NCBI GenBank assembly: GCA_020747015.1
Contig: JAGTJM010000011.1
Span: 682,001-746,000, forward strand
Direction: 5' to 3'
DNA from: Pyrenochaeta sp. MPI-SDFR-AT-0127
Lineage: Eukaryota > Ascomycota > Dothideomycetes > Pleosporales > Cucurbitariaceae
Length of the DNA stretch: 64,000 bases
The notes beneath the pieces were generated by a model that had not been told where the DNA came from, did not search any database, and saw only the letters and a list, made by a program, of their open reading frames with translations. Shown here in pieces: positions 35,833 through 47,025 of the stretch. The translations under genes and the position numbers were made by a program. How positions within the stretch are numbered: position 1 is the stretch's first letter; every line of letters begins with the position of its first letter.

Positions 35833-37728
35833 ATGCTCAATCAAGCGACCAAGAAGCTTTCGAACATGCATGCTAGAAGGAACCCAAATCTGTCCATCCA
35901 GTCAACGGCTTCCTATTCGCAACTAAGTCCACCCCCACAGTCCGCCACTTCCGGCGCATTCCTGTCGCCCACGGTAGCATCCCGGCGCGGACTGCTATCA
36001 CGCTCCCCCCCGCCATCGCCGAGCCTTCCGTCCCTGATCCCTCGTCATGGAAAGAAACAGCCACAACCAAGTCATTCAAGGCTGGTAAAGCGTATTCTCA
36101 TCGGCTGCTGTGGAGCAGCTTTCTTGCTGTGGCTTGTCCTTCGCCAACTATACGCCAATTCTCAACAAGCCGTCAGTTATGAAGAAGATGGAGAGGAATG
36201 GGAGATGGTGGGGGGCAGCCGTCTGCCGCAAGAGCCGTCTGCTGTTGCGGTTCAGGACACCAAGGGAAAGATGAGGTGGACTGTCTCGATACCTGCAAAT
36301 TATGATTTCCCGTTGCGGCCGGCGCAGTACCGTGAAATCTGCCATCAATCAATGGAAGTGTCGAGAGAGCTTCGCCAAGAAGCACAGGCGACAGCGGGTT
36401 TTGCCAAGCGCATGCTCAACTATTACCAACAAGACCAATATTATATCGACATCCAAGAGGCGGAAGAACAGGCGCTGTTACCGCCGAGCAGGGCCATTGG
36501 AAGACCAAAAGGATTTGTAGAGGATGAGAGCATTGCAGATGGGCTTTCAACTGCCGGATTGAAAGTCTGTGACAGGACCTTGACATATGTTATGGAGACC
36601 GAAGATGCAGGCTTTGGCAACACGTTGATGCGGATGTGGATGTCGTACGGTTTGGCCAAGGCCGAGAATCGAACCTTTTTCCTCGATGACACCCGATGGT
36701 ATGTCTTGAGTTAGTGCTAAACATAGAAGCCATGCATACTAATTACCGCCAGGCCGTACGGCAAATACAAATCCTACTTTCAACCACCGCCATCTGCTGG
36801 ATGTCTTCCGCCGCCAAAGACACACATGGTTCCTTGCCCTCACACTGCTCGACATATCGTAGTCTCTGGTGCTACTGTCAAGGCAGCCTTCGGCCATTCT
36901 TTCACTGACGAGTGGGAGGACGCCACCAAGATCCGCGTCCAGCGTCAGCACAAAATCTTCGCTCTCTTACGTTCAGGCTACGAAACTCTCTTCAAACTCC
37001 GCACAGACGACTCGACATACGTCTCTAATCGTGCCCTCGAGCTCTATGGACATATGAAGGAAGAAGGTGGACTCAGCATCGGCATTCACGTCCGCCACGG
37101 CGATAAACACCCAATGGAGTATCAATACCAAAAAGATTACATACCACTCGATCGCTACATTAACACAGCGCGCGACCTCTATATCGACATCATCGAGGGT
37201 GGTTCAAAACATAAGCGCACCCCTGAGCAAATCAAGGCGCACCTCGCCCGCCACTCTTCCTCGAAAATGGTCCTCGCGTCTGATGATCCCCTTGTGTATG
37301 AATCTCACGAAATTGGTCTCAACAGTGTAAGGGCGCAAGATCGCATCGTGCTCGCTACAAAAGCCGCCCTCGAAGCCGCACAAAGCCAGAACAAGAAGAA
37401 CAACTGGATCGACGAGATCACTGGCTGGGAAGGTGGCTTCTACCGTGACGTCTTCTTCTCTCTCGGCCAGCCTGTTGGGAACGCCATTGACATGCAGAAA
37501 CTGAACAGCGACAATGTGCCGGAGCAAGCGATGAAGCTTAGGGAACTTGTGGGTAGGGCTTATTTGATGGATTTGGCTGTTCTGGGCAAAGCAGATTCAA
37601 TGGTCTGTACGGTATCGAGCGTGGCATGTCGGTTGTTAGCAGTGATGATGGGTTGGGACCAAGCAGTTGTGGAGAAGAGGTGGAGGAACATTGATGGTGC
37701 GTTTGACTGGAAGGGTATCATGTGGTAG
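35833..37728 (+). CDS. Type II membrane GT23-like glycosyltransferase
   Basis: Two exons, 35833-36698 and 36753-37728, joined over a 54-base intron with a TACTAAT branch site, give 613 residues. A cytoplasmic Ser/Pro-rich tail of ~80 residues precedes one membrane anchor (ILIGCCGAAFLLWLVLRQL, about 86-105), so the rest should be in the Golgi or ER lumen. The luminal part has a TEDAGFGNTLMRMWMSYGLA segment resembling nucleotide-sugar-binding starts of fucosyltransferase folds, and the motif LSIGIHVRHGDKHPME near residue 398, like the HVRRTDK motif of FUT8/NodZ (GT23). An ASDDPLVYE segment and a late TVSSVACRLLAVMMGW segment match the acceptor-proximal motifs of that fold. Substrate is unknown: fucose transfer is not demonstrated in many fungi. 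The frame stays open upstream of the chosen ATG, so a longer N-terminus is possible. Confidence 0.8.
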
Positions 37729-38044
37729 AGATACGGATCACAGTTTGGCTTAAAAATCTGAGGCACGCAAACCTCCTTGAATTGCTTTCCGTCCCGTTCT
37801 AATGCGGCACCTTTGTCGGCTTTTAGCCCAGTGTCGTCTTTGACTTCTTCGGAGATCTACTTCTTTTGTCGGTCCTTGCCAGGTTCGAACATCATCTTGA
37901 TGAAGATGTTGATGTGCCTTTATCTGAATGAAGCGAAAAGCGATGAGAGGTTATTGAAAAGCCGTGATTGGCGCGCCTCAGGTATCTTACAAACGCCGCA
38001 AACTAGAATACAGGCTACACAGTCACTCTTCGTGTAAGTTTTAT
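37729..38044. other. Tail-to-tail spacer
   Basis: 316 bases between the stop codons of the GT23-like gene and SAD1; no gene seen. Confidence 0.5.
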
Positions 38045-39673
38045 CTACGCTCTGCTCTTTCCTCTCCCATTCGTGTCGGAACTAGATTGCTGCCCTTTCC
38101 GTCGTTCCCAAACCATGACATACGCCTCCTTTGTAAACAGCGTCTCTCCCCGCTCCTTCTCGACATATAAGTCCTGAATGCCATACCACTCCTCTCTACT
38201 TCTGTCCTTGACCTGCACTCTCCATACTTTACTCTCCTGTTCTCCCTCTACGCTGTCGTCCTTCTTCTTGACTGCCTCGTGCGTGATGTTCGCTACAAGA
38301 TCGTACCATATTGGCTCGCCTGGAGGGTATTGCTTTGGGTTCGGCTCGACGTAAGGCGACATATCGAGGCTATGTACAGGGAAGGTTACAATAGTAGGGT
38401 TTCGCTCGGAGACGAATTTATTTACGGAAAAGCGCTTGATGTTGAAGAGGAGGTATGGGGGTAAAGGGTGTAGGAGTCGATATCGGACACGGTTTTTACT
38501 CTTTTCCTGCGGGGTGACGCCGTTGTATTTGCTCAGAATGTTCACCAAGGGGACTTGTGGGATGATGTTTTTCTCAAGTGCATCTTGAAACAAAGGTGCA
38601 GGAGGAAGGTCAAGGGTTAGGACAAGAAATCTGGAAATGTCGGTTTTGACTGCGGCATCCTCGAAGCGCAAGCGGTCACCGGCATCAGCACGGGCAGTGA
38701 TTTCTTGCGATTCAATCTTAAGGGTCCCTTGGAAGACTTTTTGGATTATGCTAGAATTTGCTTTTGCCTTTGAACCACCGACTGCGAGGTGCAGGTTATT
38801 GAGGAACCAGGAGAGAAAGTCTACCGGGTCTGATTGATCGCTCAGGGTGAAGCGTTTTGATGATCGTAGTGCGATTTCTTGGAGAAGTTCGTGTGGCGAC
38901 ACGTGGGTCTTGAAGGCTCGCGGATTCCAGATCTTGCGGACTAATGTGCTGAAGCGTTGCGCAAGCTGCGGTCGGCTTGCAAGATCCTCGAGCATGAAAT
39001 AATTCCGTAACGGCACGACATGCGCGAGGGCTTGTATGACGACATTGAAGTAGTCGTTCGCCTTGATGTTGTTCATACCTACAAAACCTGGTATATACTC
39101 TCGATTCGAGAGATCCCATGATACCTTGGGTTCCTTGTCCAGCCGCGCGACCTCGGTCTTGCTCATGCGTGGATCTACGACGAATTTTATATCGTCCAGC
39201 GACTTGCTCTTGACCTCGTACCCTTCTGGAAGTACAAAAACCTTCTTTGTCTCCATATTGACGTAAACATGGTGCCCTTCTTCCAGCGCGTGAAAGTAGG
39301 CCTGCGACTTGGGCCCTCGCCCCTGGTAGTATTTCCCACACACAAGACAGGCGTAGACGTTGATGTTGGAGAGGGTTACGGAGCAGAGCTTCTCAAAGTC
39401 GAAATCGAGGACTTTGCGGTCTATTGTGTCAAGGTAAAGGTCTGTATATCCGGCTTCGGGCGCAGTCTGTCGTCTAGGCGCGGCGATTGCGGGCTCGTCG
39501 TCATCTTCGCCATCTTCGTCTGGTTGTGGAGACCGGGGATGGCCATTGCTGGTCGCCCCATTTGCCCATGGGCTCTCCATTTGCTCGTCGTCTTCGACTC
39601 TTGCACGCTTGGCCGCGGGTGAGGGCGCATCGAGTACGTCTTCCAGTGGCTCGAGGGCGTGTCGCTTTGACAT
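38045..39673 (-). CDS. sad1: SAD1/USP39-type U4/U6.U5 tri-snRNP assembly factor
   Basis: Splicing factor of the ubiquitin-protease fold needed to keep the tri-snRNP assembled. Single exon, 542 residues from the ATG at 39673 (the open frame extends further upstream but without a better ATG). The N-terminal ~70 residues are acidic. A zinc-finger UBP domain follows (CSVTLSNINVYACLVCGKYY, then the HALEEGHHVYVNM segment). The peptidase-like domain begins with YIPGFVGMNNIKANDYF, where the catalytic cysteine position of active USPs is Asp207. The C-terminal VANITHEAVKKK and the YVMVWERR strand complete the fold. By family it is catalytically dead and acts as a scaffold. Divergent from CCT2. Confidence 0.96.
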   Translation of the reverse strand: MSKRHALEPLEDVLDAPSPAAKRARVEDDEQMESPWANGATSNGHPRSPQPDEDGEDDDEPAIAAPRRQTAPEAGYTDLYLDTIDRKVLDFDFEKLCSVTLSNINVYACLVCGKYYQGRGPKSQAYFHALEEGHHVYVNMETKKVFVLPEGYEVKSKSLDDIKFVVDPRMSKTEVARLDKEPKVSWDLSNREYIPGFVGMNNIKANDYFNVVIQALAHVVPLRNYFMLEDLASRPQLAQRFSTLVRKIWNPRAFKTHVSPHELLQEIALRSSKRFTLSDQSDPVDFLSWFLNNLHLAVGGSKAKANSSIIQKVFQGTLKIESQEITARADAGDRLRFEDAAVKTDISRFLVLTLDLPPAPLFQDALEKNIIPQVPLVNILSKYNGVTPQEKSKNRVRYRLLHPLPPYLLFNIKRFSVNKFVSERNPTIVTFPVHSLDMSPYVEPNPKQYPPGEPIWYDLVANITHEAVKKKDDSVEGEQESKVWRVQVKDRSREEWYGIQDLYVEKERGETLFTKEAYVMVWERRKGQQSSSDTNGRGKSRA

Positions 39674-39991
39674 GTTGCAGCTGCAGCGCGGAGCGGGTTC
39701 GTTAGGGGTCTTCTGGTTCGACTCAACGGAGAGGAGAGCGGGAATCCCGTTCGACAGCTGTAGATTGCTCGTCCGCGCGAATTGCTTGACCAAAGCTGTC
39801 CCAAGGCGGATGAGGCAGCAAAACATCACGGGCCTCGGTGCTATGTTTGGCCGGAGAGCCTCGCGCAAACAAACAGGGCAAACACGGCCGTCGCGGCAAC
39901 TTTGAAAAAAAGTGTCGCGTCCAGGCCACAGCCCGCAACCCCACACCTTCTGAGATACCCCTCCTTGTTTTAGTTGCGGCAGGTTTGCAAG
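39674..39991. promoter_or_regulatory. Shared SAD1/CCT2 divergent promoter region
   Basis: 318 bases between the start codons, carrying both leaders. No specific factor site was identified. Confidence 0.5.
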
Positions 39992-41746
39992 ATGGTATGC
40001 GATTTATTCGGCCAATGTTCGTCTGCAGCCCTGTGCTAACACTTGCATAGTCTTATAACAACCCCACCCAGATCTTCGCGGAAGACGTCACGGAAGAGAA
40101 GGGCGAGAATGCGCGTCTTTCGGCCTTTGTGGGCGCCATTGCGGTCGGCGACCTAGTCAAGAGTACGCTGGGCCCCAAGGGAATGGACAAAATATTACAG
40201 TCTGCGTATGCTCGCCTTACCCCACTGTGCGTGTGTGCGACTTTGTCTAATCGATTTTCACAGCTCCACTGGCGAGATCATGGTCACAAACGACGGTGCT
40301 ACGATCTTGAAAGCTATTGCCCTCGACAACGCTGCAGCCAAAGTCCTGGTCAATATATCGAAAGTCCAAGACGACGAGGTTGGCGACGGAACCACATCTG
40401 TCACTGTGCTTGCTGCTGAGCTCCTCCGCGAAGCCGAAAAGCTCGTGGATCAAAAGATACACCCCCAGACCATCATCGAAGGTTACAGGATAGCAAGTGT
40501 TGCGGCTCTAAAGGCACTGGAGAAGATTGCGGTCGACCACAGCAAGGACGAGAATGCATTCAGGAAGGACCTCGAGGCTATCGCCCAGACCACGCTGAGC
40601 TCCAAAGTTCTCAGCCAGGACCGACAACAGTTTGCAACGCTGGCGGTAGATGCCGTACTCAAGCTAGGAGGCTCGACCGATCTCACACATATTCAGATCA
40701 TCAAGAAGGCTGGAGGAAAGTTGAAAGACTCCTACTTGGACGAGGGGTTCATTCTGGACAAGAAGTTTGGCGTGAATCAGCCTAAGCGGATAGAGAATGC
40801 CAAGATCCTCGTAGCAAACACGGCTATGGACACAGACAAGATTAAGATTTTTGGTGCAAGAGTCAAGGTAGACTCGACGGGCAAGCTCGCTGACCTGGAG
40901 AAGGCGGAGCGAGAGAAGATGAAGGCCAAGGTTGAGCGCATCAAGGCGCATGGTATCAACTGCTTCGTCAACCGGCAGCTCATCTACAACTGGCCGGAAC
41001 AACTGTTTGCGGACGCTGGCATTTGCTCAATCGAGCACGCCGATTTTGATGGGGTTGAGCGTTTAGCCCTTGTCACAGGAGGCGAGATTACTTCGACATT
41101 CGATCACCCAGAAAACGTCAAGCTCGGCCAGTGTGATCTTATCGAGGAGGTGATCATCGGAGAGGACACTTTGATCAGATTCTCAGGCGTCAAGGCTGGC
41201 CGAGCATGCACGATTGTCCTACGTGGCGCGACCGAGCAGCTTCTTGATGAGGCCGAGCGGTCGCTGCACGACGCTCTCGCTGTCCTGTCACAAACCGTCA
41301 AAGAGCCAAGAACGACACTGGGTGGTGGGTGTGCCGAGATGAACATGGCCAAGGCCGTCGCGGAGGCCGCCCAGAATGTGGCAGGCAAGAAGGCGATTGC
41401 GGTCGAGTCCTTCTCCAAGGCGCTTCAGCAATTACCGACCATCCTAGCCGACAACGCGGGCTTCGACTCGAGTGATCTCGTTACACGACTCCGGAAAGCC
41501 GTGTATTCAGGTCTGACCAGCTCAGGGCTAGATCTCCTGTCCCCTGGGGGCGGCATTGCGGACATGCGGGAACTAGGCGTTATTGAGAGCTACAAGCTGA
41601 AGCGCGCGGTCGTCTCATCGGCCTCTGAGGCTGCAGAGGTAAGTTTTCTGCCTGGCATTTGAACCTGGAACATGACTAACAATCCACAGTTATTGCTTCG
41701 TGTAGACAACATAATCAGGTCAGGACCGAGGAAACGAACTCATTAG
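39992..41746 (+). CDS. cct2: Chaperonin TRiC/CCT subunit beta
   Basis: Subunit of the cytosolic chaperonin that folds actin and tubulin. Four exons: 39992-39994 (only the ATG), 40051-40205, 40264-41638 and 41690-41746, giving 529 residues (yeast Cct2 is 527). The N-terminus after the first intron reads SYNNPTQIFAEDVTEEKGEN. Chaperonin motifs are present: KSTLGPKGMDKIL, EIMVTNDGATILKAI, GDGTTSVTVLAAELLREAEK, the apical segment starting DSYLDEGFILDKKFG, and GGGCAEMNMAKAV. The tail ends LLLRVDNIIRSGPRKRTH, characteristic of the beta subunit. The first intron (39995-40050) starts immediately after ATG with GTATGC; intron 3 contains a CTAAC branch site. Subunit identity is firm. Confidence 0.97.
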
Positions 41747-42653
41747 GAAACCACGCCCAAAGTAGTGGTGACTGGTGTTGAGTCTGGTGGATGGTGTTGT
41801 GAGTGCGTCAAGACTCAATCAATATGCTCTTGTGCATGGTGGCGCCTGAAGGAGGATAAACCCCAACAATAGCCTCTATAGACTTATAATCACAAGATTG
41901 CACGACAGAAGAGCCTGGAGAAGGTGGGCATTGTGTACTCAAGCAGTGGCCGAAGTCGCGAGCTCGGCTGGCTGTGAAAACATGTCAGTGACGAATGTGG
42001 TATGAGTATGGGGTGCTTGGATGGAGCCGGAGGCAGCAGCGAATACAGCAGTAGATAGAGTGTACACCACAAAAGGACATGACCAAATGCAAGCCAAGAC
42101 AAGTACGACTTGGTTTCGTCATACAGCCCTCGAGCACCCTGCAGTGGTTGGGTTACGTGGGTAGCAGATGATGGTAGCCCATGCGACGAGATGCGTCCGG
42201 CCCGCTAGTGGAGCTACTTGCGTCGGAGTTGATGCACATTTGATGCTTTTCCCAAGCGAATGTATGTTTGCCTGCTCATGTCCAAGCCCAAGTTTGCACG
42301 ACATTGCTGTGAAGCGGGCCTGGACGGACTTGAAGCAGTGCCTCAGGTGGGTGCAAAAGTGGCACTGGCATCGAACACCTTGGGGCCCCCTCGTTTCAAG
42401 ACATGGGTCTGTCTTTGCATTCAGCCGGGTTGGTGGGAACTGCCCACATCATGTGTTTCATCCTTGTCCCCTCACCTATGTCGGTAGAGTCGTGTTGAAC
42501 AGAGTTTTATGGGTGCAAAGAGGATACCGTCGTATAGAGTTTTGGCTGCAATTGCCGCTGCGGCCAGTCTTGCACGACACCAAGGGGCGAAGGGACAAGG
42601 TGGTGTTGCAAGGTACAGCGGCTAGCGAAGACATGTGGGGCCCAGTAAGGGCT

Positions 42654-42723
42654 GCGAGAGAGAGGCAAAGAGAGAGAAAGAGAGAGGAGACAGAGAGAGA
42701 GAGAGAGAAAGAGAGCGCGAGAA
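42654..42723 (+). repeat. GA-rich polypurine tract
   Basis: About 70 bases almost entirely of G and A, mostly GAGA dinucleotide runs with scattered interruptions. It lies about 340 bases upstream of the IRE1 start codon. Confidence 0.85.
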
Positions 42724-42954
42724 GGATGCTCCCTTGGGTGGCCAGCCTTGTGGATGGGGTGCTATCTATAATAAGGGAAACCCGTCGAGCGTGTCGAAAT
42801 AGAGGCTAGTGGACGGGGACGGCTGACGAGTGCAGGACGCCCCCCGGTTCCAAGACGGCGCACGTTCAGCTGCGACCCCCGCCCGCCCGTTAATATCGAA
42901 ACAAAGGTCAAAATCACCGGTGCTGGCTGTTTGTGCTGGTCTTGCTTCCTCTCC

Positions 42955-42984
42955 CCCATCACCCATCACCCATCACCCATCACC
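42955..42984 (+). repeat. Heptamer CCCATCA tandem array, 4.3 copies
   Basis: Four perfect copies of CCCATCA plus two bases, ending 74 bases before the IRE1 ATG, so probably inside the 5' untranslated region. Confidence 0.9.
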
Positions 42985-43058
42985 TCTTGCTGATGCTTCA
43001 TCTCCCTCGCCCGCCCCGCCTGCCCCAGGCCTCCGTCTAGCTCACCCTCCATCCCGCA

Positions 43059-46000
43059 ATGCCGCGTCCGCGCCGGCCGCCTGGTGCTGGCCCGGCGCTC
43101 ACCTTCCTCGCCCTCCTGCTCCTCCCTTCGATCCTCGTGGCCGCTCAGCAGCAGCATCCACTGGAACATGGTGCCCGCGACAGCACCCACCCCGCCGAGG
43201 CGCAGGTGGACAATGCCCACCGCGACCCCCCTTCTCTCGGCCAACAGCCCGTCCAGCCGGGCCCTGTAGCAGGCGCAGCGAAGCGTCCCTCCTACGCACC
43301 TCTTGCCGCCCTCGACAAGCGCGCCGTAGCAACCAAAGCCTCTTCTGCTCCAGCCATCACGGCTGTCAGAGCCCATCCTGGCAAGAACGCTGCCTCGGGA
43401 GTCGTCATCCCGAGTGCGCGCTCCTTGCACGATTGGGAGGTGGAGGACTTTGTTCTCTTGGCGACCGTCGACGGCCACATCCACGCACGAGACCGATACA
43501 ATGGAGAGGAGATATGGGAGCTGGCCGGAAAGCCCATGCTCGAGACCATCTACAACGTCTCCGATGGCCACGCCAGCCTGCAAGACCAGCCTTTCCTCTG
43601 GATCGTCGAACCCAGAGAGGACGGCGCGCTCTATGTCCTCACCCCGGGCCGCTATCCCCTCCTCCAGAGCCTGGGTATGACCGTCAAGCAATTGACCGAC
43701 ATTGCCCCCTACTCCAGCGACGACCCGGACCTGCCCGTCGTATGGAACGTGGAGAAGAAGACCTTTATGCTCCTCGTCGACGCCGCCTCAGGCGTCGTCA
43801 AGCAGGGCTTCACTCCGGGCAGAACCTTCTCAAGCGACGATAGCTGCGCCCCCGAGTCGAGAAACTTCTTTGGCGCTCGTGAGCGCCATGGTCGAGGCAT
43901 CATCGACATTGGCCAAACGGTATACACCATCACCATACACAACAGGAACACCCACGAGCATTTATGCACAATCAAATACGCCGAATGGAACCCAAATAGT
44001 CGCGATAAGGATTTGCAATTGCAGTACGCGGAGACCATGGACAAGCAATACATCTACAGTAGGCACAATGGCGAAGCCATTGCCTTCGATCACAAGCGAC
44101 CAAGAAGGCACCAGCGGCCTCTTTTTACACAACCCTTGCCATACCCCGTAGCACGAGTCTTTGACGTTGCCCGGCCCACCCATGACGATTCGGCAGAGCC
44201 TCCTCTCGTGCTGCTACCTCAGCCAGTTGGACCAGCATACTCCGAGGATTTGGCCAATCACGTTCTGCTCAACACGACCGACACGGGAGCTTGGTATGCT
44301 CTGTCAGAAGTCAACTATCCCATAGTGACTGACGGTGCCTCGCCGGCTTCGTGTTATATGCACAATGACCTACTTGACTGGGAGCCTCCATACTTTCTGC
44401 CAGACCAGAAGAGTTTAGTTGGTGTTCATATTCTGGACTTCAAAGCAGAAGCCCATCATTCAGGCCTTCGAGCGATCTCTGCCCCCACTTATTATTCCAA
44501 TGCCGAGGGCCAAGTCATCTCCAACCCTCCAAAGACATCCCCAATGGAAGGTCAAAAGGGGAAACAGGCCATACTCGACTCGCCGTCACCACAAACATTC
44601 ATCGAATCTCGAGCTTTCCCTCGATATTGGGTGGCTTCCTTCCTGACCCTTATAATTATAGCCAGCTTGGCGTCTTACAAGCGTCCGGCGGGGACTGAAA
44701 TTGTGTCTAGCTACCTGTCCAGGTGGATGCAGCCCAGCAAGGTCAAAGAGCCCTTTGCTTCACTTCCCGCCGCCACTCAGCCAGACGCTGAGCCTTTTGA
44801 TGAAGAGAAGCAGGCCCAGCAGCCACCCTCTACGGAGGTTGGCGTTCCGGATCAGCTGGTCGAGGAGACTGTAGAAGAGTCTACGATCAACGCATCTACT
44901 CCCCAAGACGCAAAAGAGAAGAAGGTTACATTCAACATCCCGGAAGACGATGAAGGCGACCTTTCTCCTCTCTCCAGGACGACAACGGCTGATCAGGCCT
45001 CTCCAACCGAGGATGAGGCGGAAACCGCAGCAACTGTTGTGAACGGAGAGGCCCAACCAGTGGCAAACGCAGTCGAAGATGGTACGCAAGATCCGGCGGC
45101 AGGACCAGGTACACCCAAAAAGAAGAAGACGCACAGAGGCAAGCGTGGGGGGCGAAAGCTGAACAGAAATCAGGCCAAGGACGACGATGAGGTTGGTCGT
45201 ATAGTAGACGCTGCGAAACAGCTCGAGGTTGGGCCGCGTCTGCATCCAGATGAGGTTACTATGAATGGCGACGATATACAAGATGTGTCTAACATCAAAC
45301 GCATTGGCAAACTGACCATTGACCAAGATCGCCTCCTAGGTAATGGAAGTGGTGGTACCTTCGTTTTCGAAGGGAAGTGGAACGTAAGTACTCTTGCTGA
45401 TTGACCTTTAATTGCTCTGACAGCCCTTTCAGGAACGTGAGGTTGCCGTCAAGCGAATGTTGCCCCAGTACTTTGGATTAGCAGAGCAAGAGGTCAAGTT
45501 GCTCCAAGAAAGTGACCTCCATCCCAACGTCATTCGTTACTTCGATGATGAAAAGGATGAGAACTTTTTGTACATCGCAGTCGAGCTTTGTCAAGCTAGC
45601 CTGTTCGACCTTTACAAGGATGGCAGACCTGGAGAGGAGCTCACAGACTCTCAACAGCGTCTGGTCAACGACATCAACGCAAATGCGCGACACGCTCTGT
45701 ATCAATTGGCGAACGGACTCAATCATCTACACAGCCTTCGTATTATTCATCGCGACATCAAACCACAGAATATTCTGATTGCTCATCCTCAAAAGAACAA
45801 GACCGGCACTCGCCTTGTTATATCCGATTTTGGTTTGTGTAAAACGCTTCCCGATAATGTCAGCACCTTGATTGGCACCACTGGAAATGCAGGAACTGTC
45901 GGCTGGAAAGCTCCCGAGCTTATCACCCAGCCCAAGGAAATCACCAACGGCAGTTCGACAGGCATCTCTCGCGACTCTGCAAGCTCCACCGACCCCGTGG

Positions 46001-46686
46001 CGCAGGGTGTCAAGCGTGCCGTAGACATCTTCTCGCTTGGTTGCGTCTTTTTCTATGTCTTAACCAACGGTTGCCACCCTTTTGATGATGATGAAGGTTG
46101 GATGCAGATTCGCGAATACAACATCAAGAAGGAGAAAGCCAATCTCAAGCAGCTCCGTCTCGGCGACGACTCGGAGGAGCCATACCACCTCATCCAATGG
46201 ATGCTCAAAACAAGACCGGAAGATCGGCCGACGGCCGTACAGGTCATGAATCATCCTTTCTTTTGGTCCGATGAAAAGAGACTCAATTTCCTATGTGATT
46301 GTTCGGACCATTGGGAGCGTGAACCCCGCGACCCTCCCTCGGACTACCTGGCTCGTCTCGAAGACTATTCCTACGATGTTTTGGACCACAAACGCAACTT
46401 TCTCGCCAAGCTTGACCATTCGTTCATCAACTCGCTGGGTAAGCAGCGCAAATACACTGGCGACAGGATGCTTGATCTCTTACGAGCATTGCGAAATAAG
46501 AAGAATCATTATGAGGATATGGATGAGGCGGTCAAGGCTAAAGTGGGCAGTCTCCCCAGTGGTTATTTGAGGTATTGGACAACCAAGTTCCCGCAGTTGT
46601 TGATGAGTTGTTATGAGTGTGTACTTGACTGTGGGTTGCAAGGAGAGAGCAGGTTCAGGCCATACTTTGAGGGCCAGGTTATGTAA
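43059..46686 (+). CDS. ireA: IRE1 unfolded-protein sensor kinase/RNase
   Basis: ER stress sensor that oligomerises on unfolded luminal proteins and splices HAC1/hacA mRNA. Two exons, 43059-45383 and 45433-46686, over a 49-base intron, give 1192 residues. A signal peptide (hydrophobic core LTFLALLLLPSILVAA) leads to the luminal beta-propeller-like domain (VEDFVLLATVDGHIHARDR and later repeats). The membrane helix WVASFLTLIIIASLASY lies near 523-541, followed by an acidic and then Lys/Arg-rich cytosolic linker. Kinase: Lys782 in VAVKR, catalytic loop IIHRDIKPQNILI (Asp883), and DFGLCKTL (Asp907). The C-terminal KEN RNase domain retains RNKKNHYED with Arg1129, Asn1130 and His1134, at the same spacing as yeast Arg1056, Asn1057 and His1061. 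All catalytic residues of both activities are present. Confidence 0.97.
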
Positions 46687-47025
46687 GGTTTGGGTGTTTG
46701 GAGAGTTTGCGATGTATGACGTACCTTGGGGCAAGTGGACGGCTTCGGATTGGCACTCTTTTGGGCACAGTATGAGGCACCCTTGTTGGACGGTTCATTG
46801 GCGTTGTGTTCTCATACACCTACATATTCTTTCTGCTATGTGGGAATGGATTTTGATGGCGATACATGTTCTGTTGTCCGTGTGCTGTTCTCTATTCGAA
46901 ACATTTGTGCAGCGCCTATAACCCAGAGTACTCAAGAGGGAATGTGAATACTCAACAACGCTCATTGGCATTAGCAGTGGTTGTATTCTAATGCCACGTC
47001 TGTGCCACTTACACCTATGATTGGC
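46687..47025. other. Tail-to-tail spacer IRE1-TRM140
   Basis: 339 bases between the two stop codons, no gene seen. Confidence 0.5.

Larger units (their letters stand above)
41747..43058. other. Intergenic CCT2-IRE1, repeat-bearing
   Basis: 1.3 kb with no supported gene. It contains a purine (GA) tract and a heptamer array, listed separately, and should include the IRE1 promoter and leader. Confidence 0.5.

Noticed and set aside
38045..39946. Longer SAD1 reading starting near 39946
   Set aside because: The frame is open further upstream but lacks an ATG there; the ATG at 39673 begins a normal acidic N-terminus.
42966..43691. 241-codon minus-strand frame over the IRE1 N-terminus
   Set aside because: Antisense shadow of the IRE1 luminal domain; no family match, while the plus strand is clearly IRE1.
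42830..43843. 337-codon plus-strand frame overlapping the IRE1 start
   Set aside because: It uses another frame of the same GC-rich sequence, with Pro/Arg-rich nonsense composition; IRE1 explains the region.
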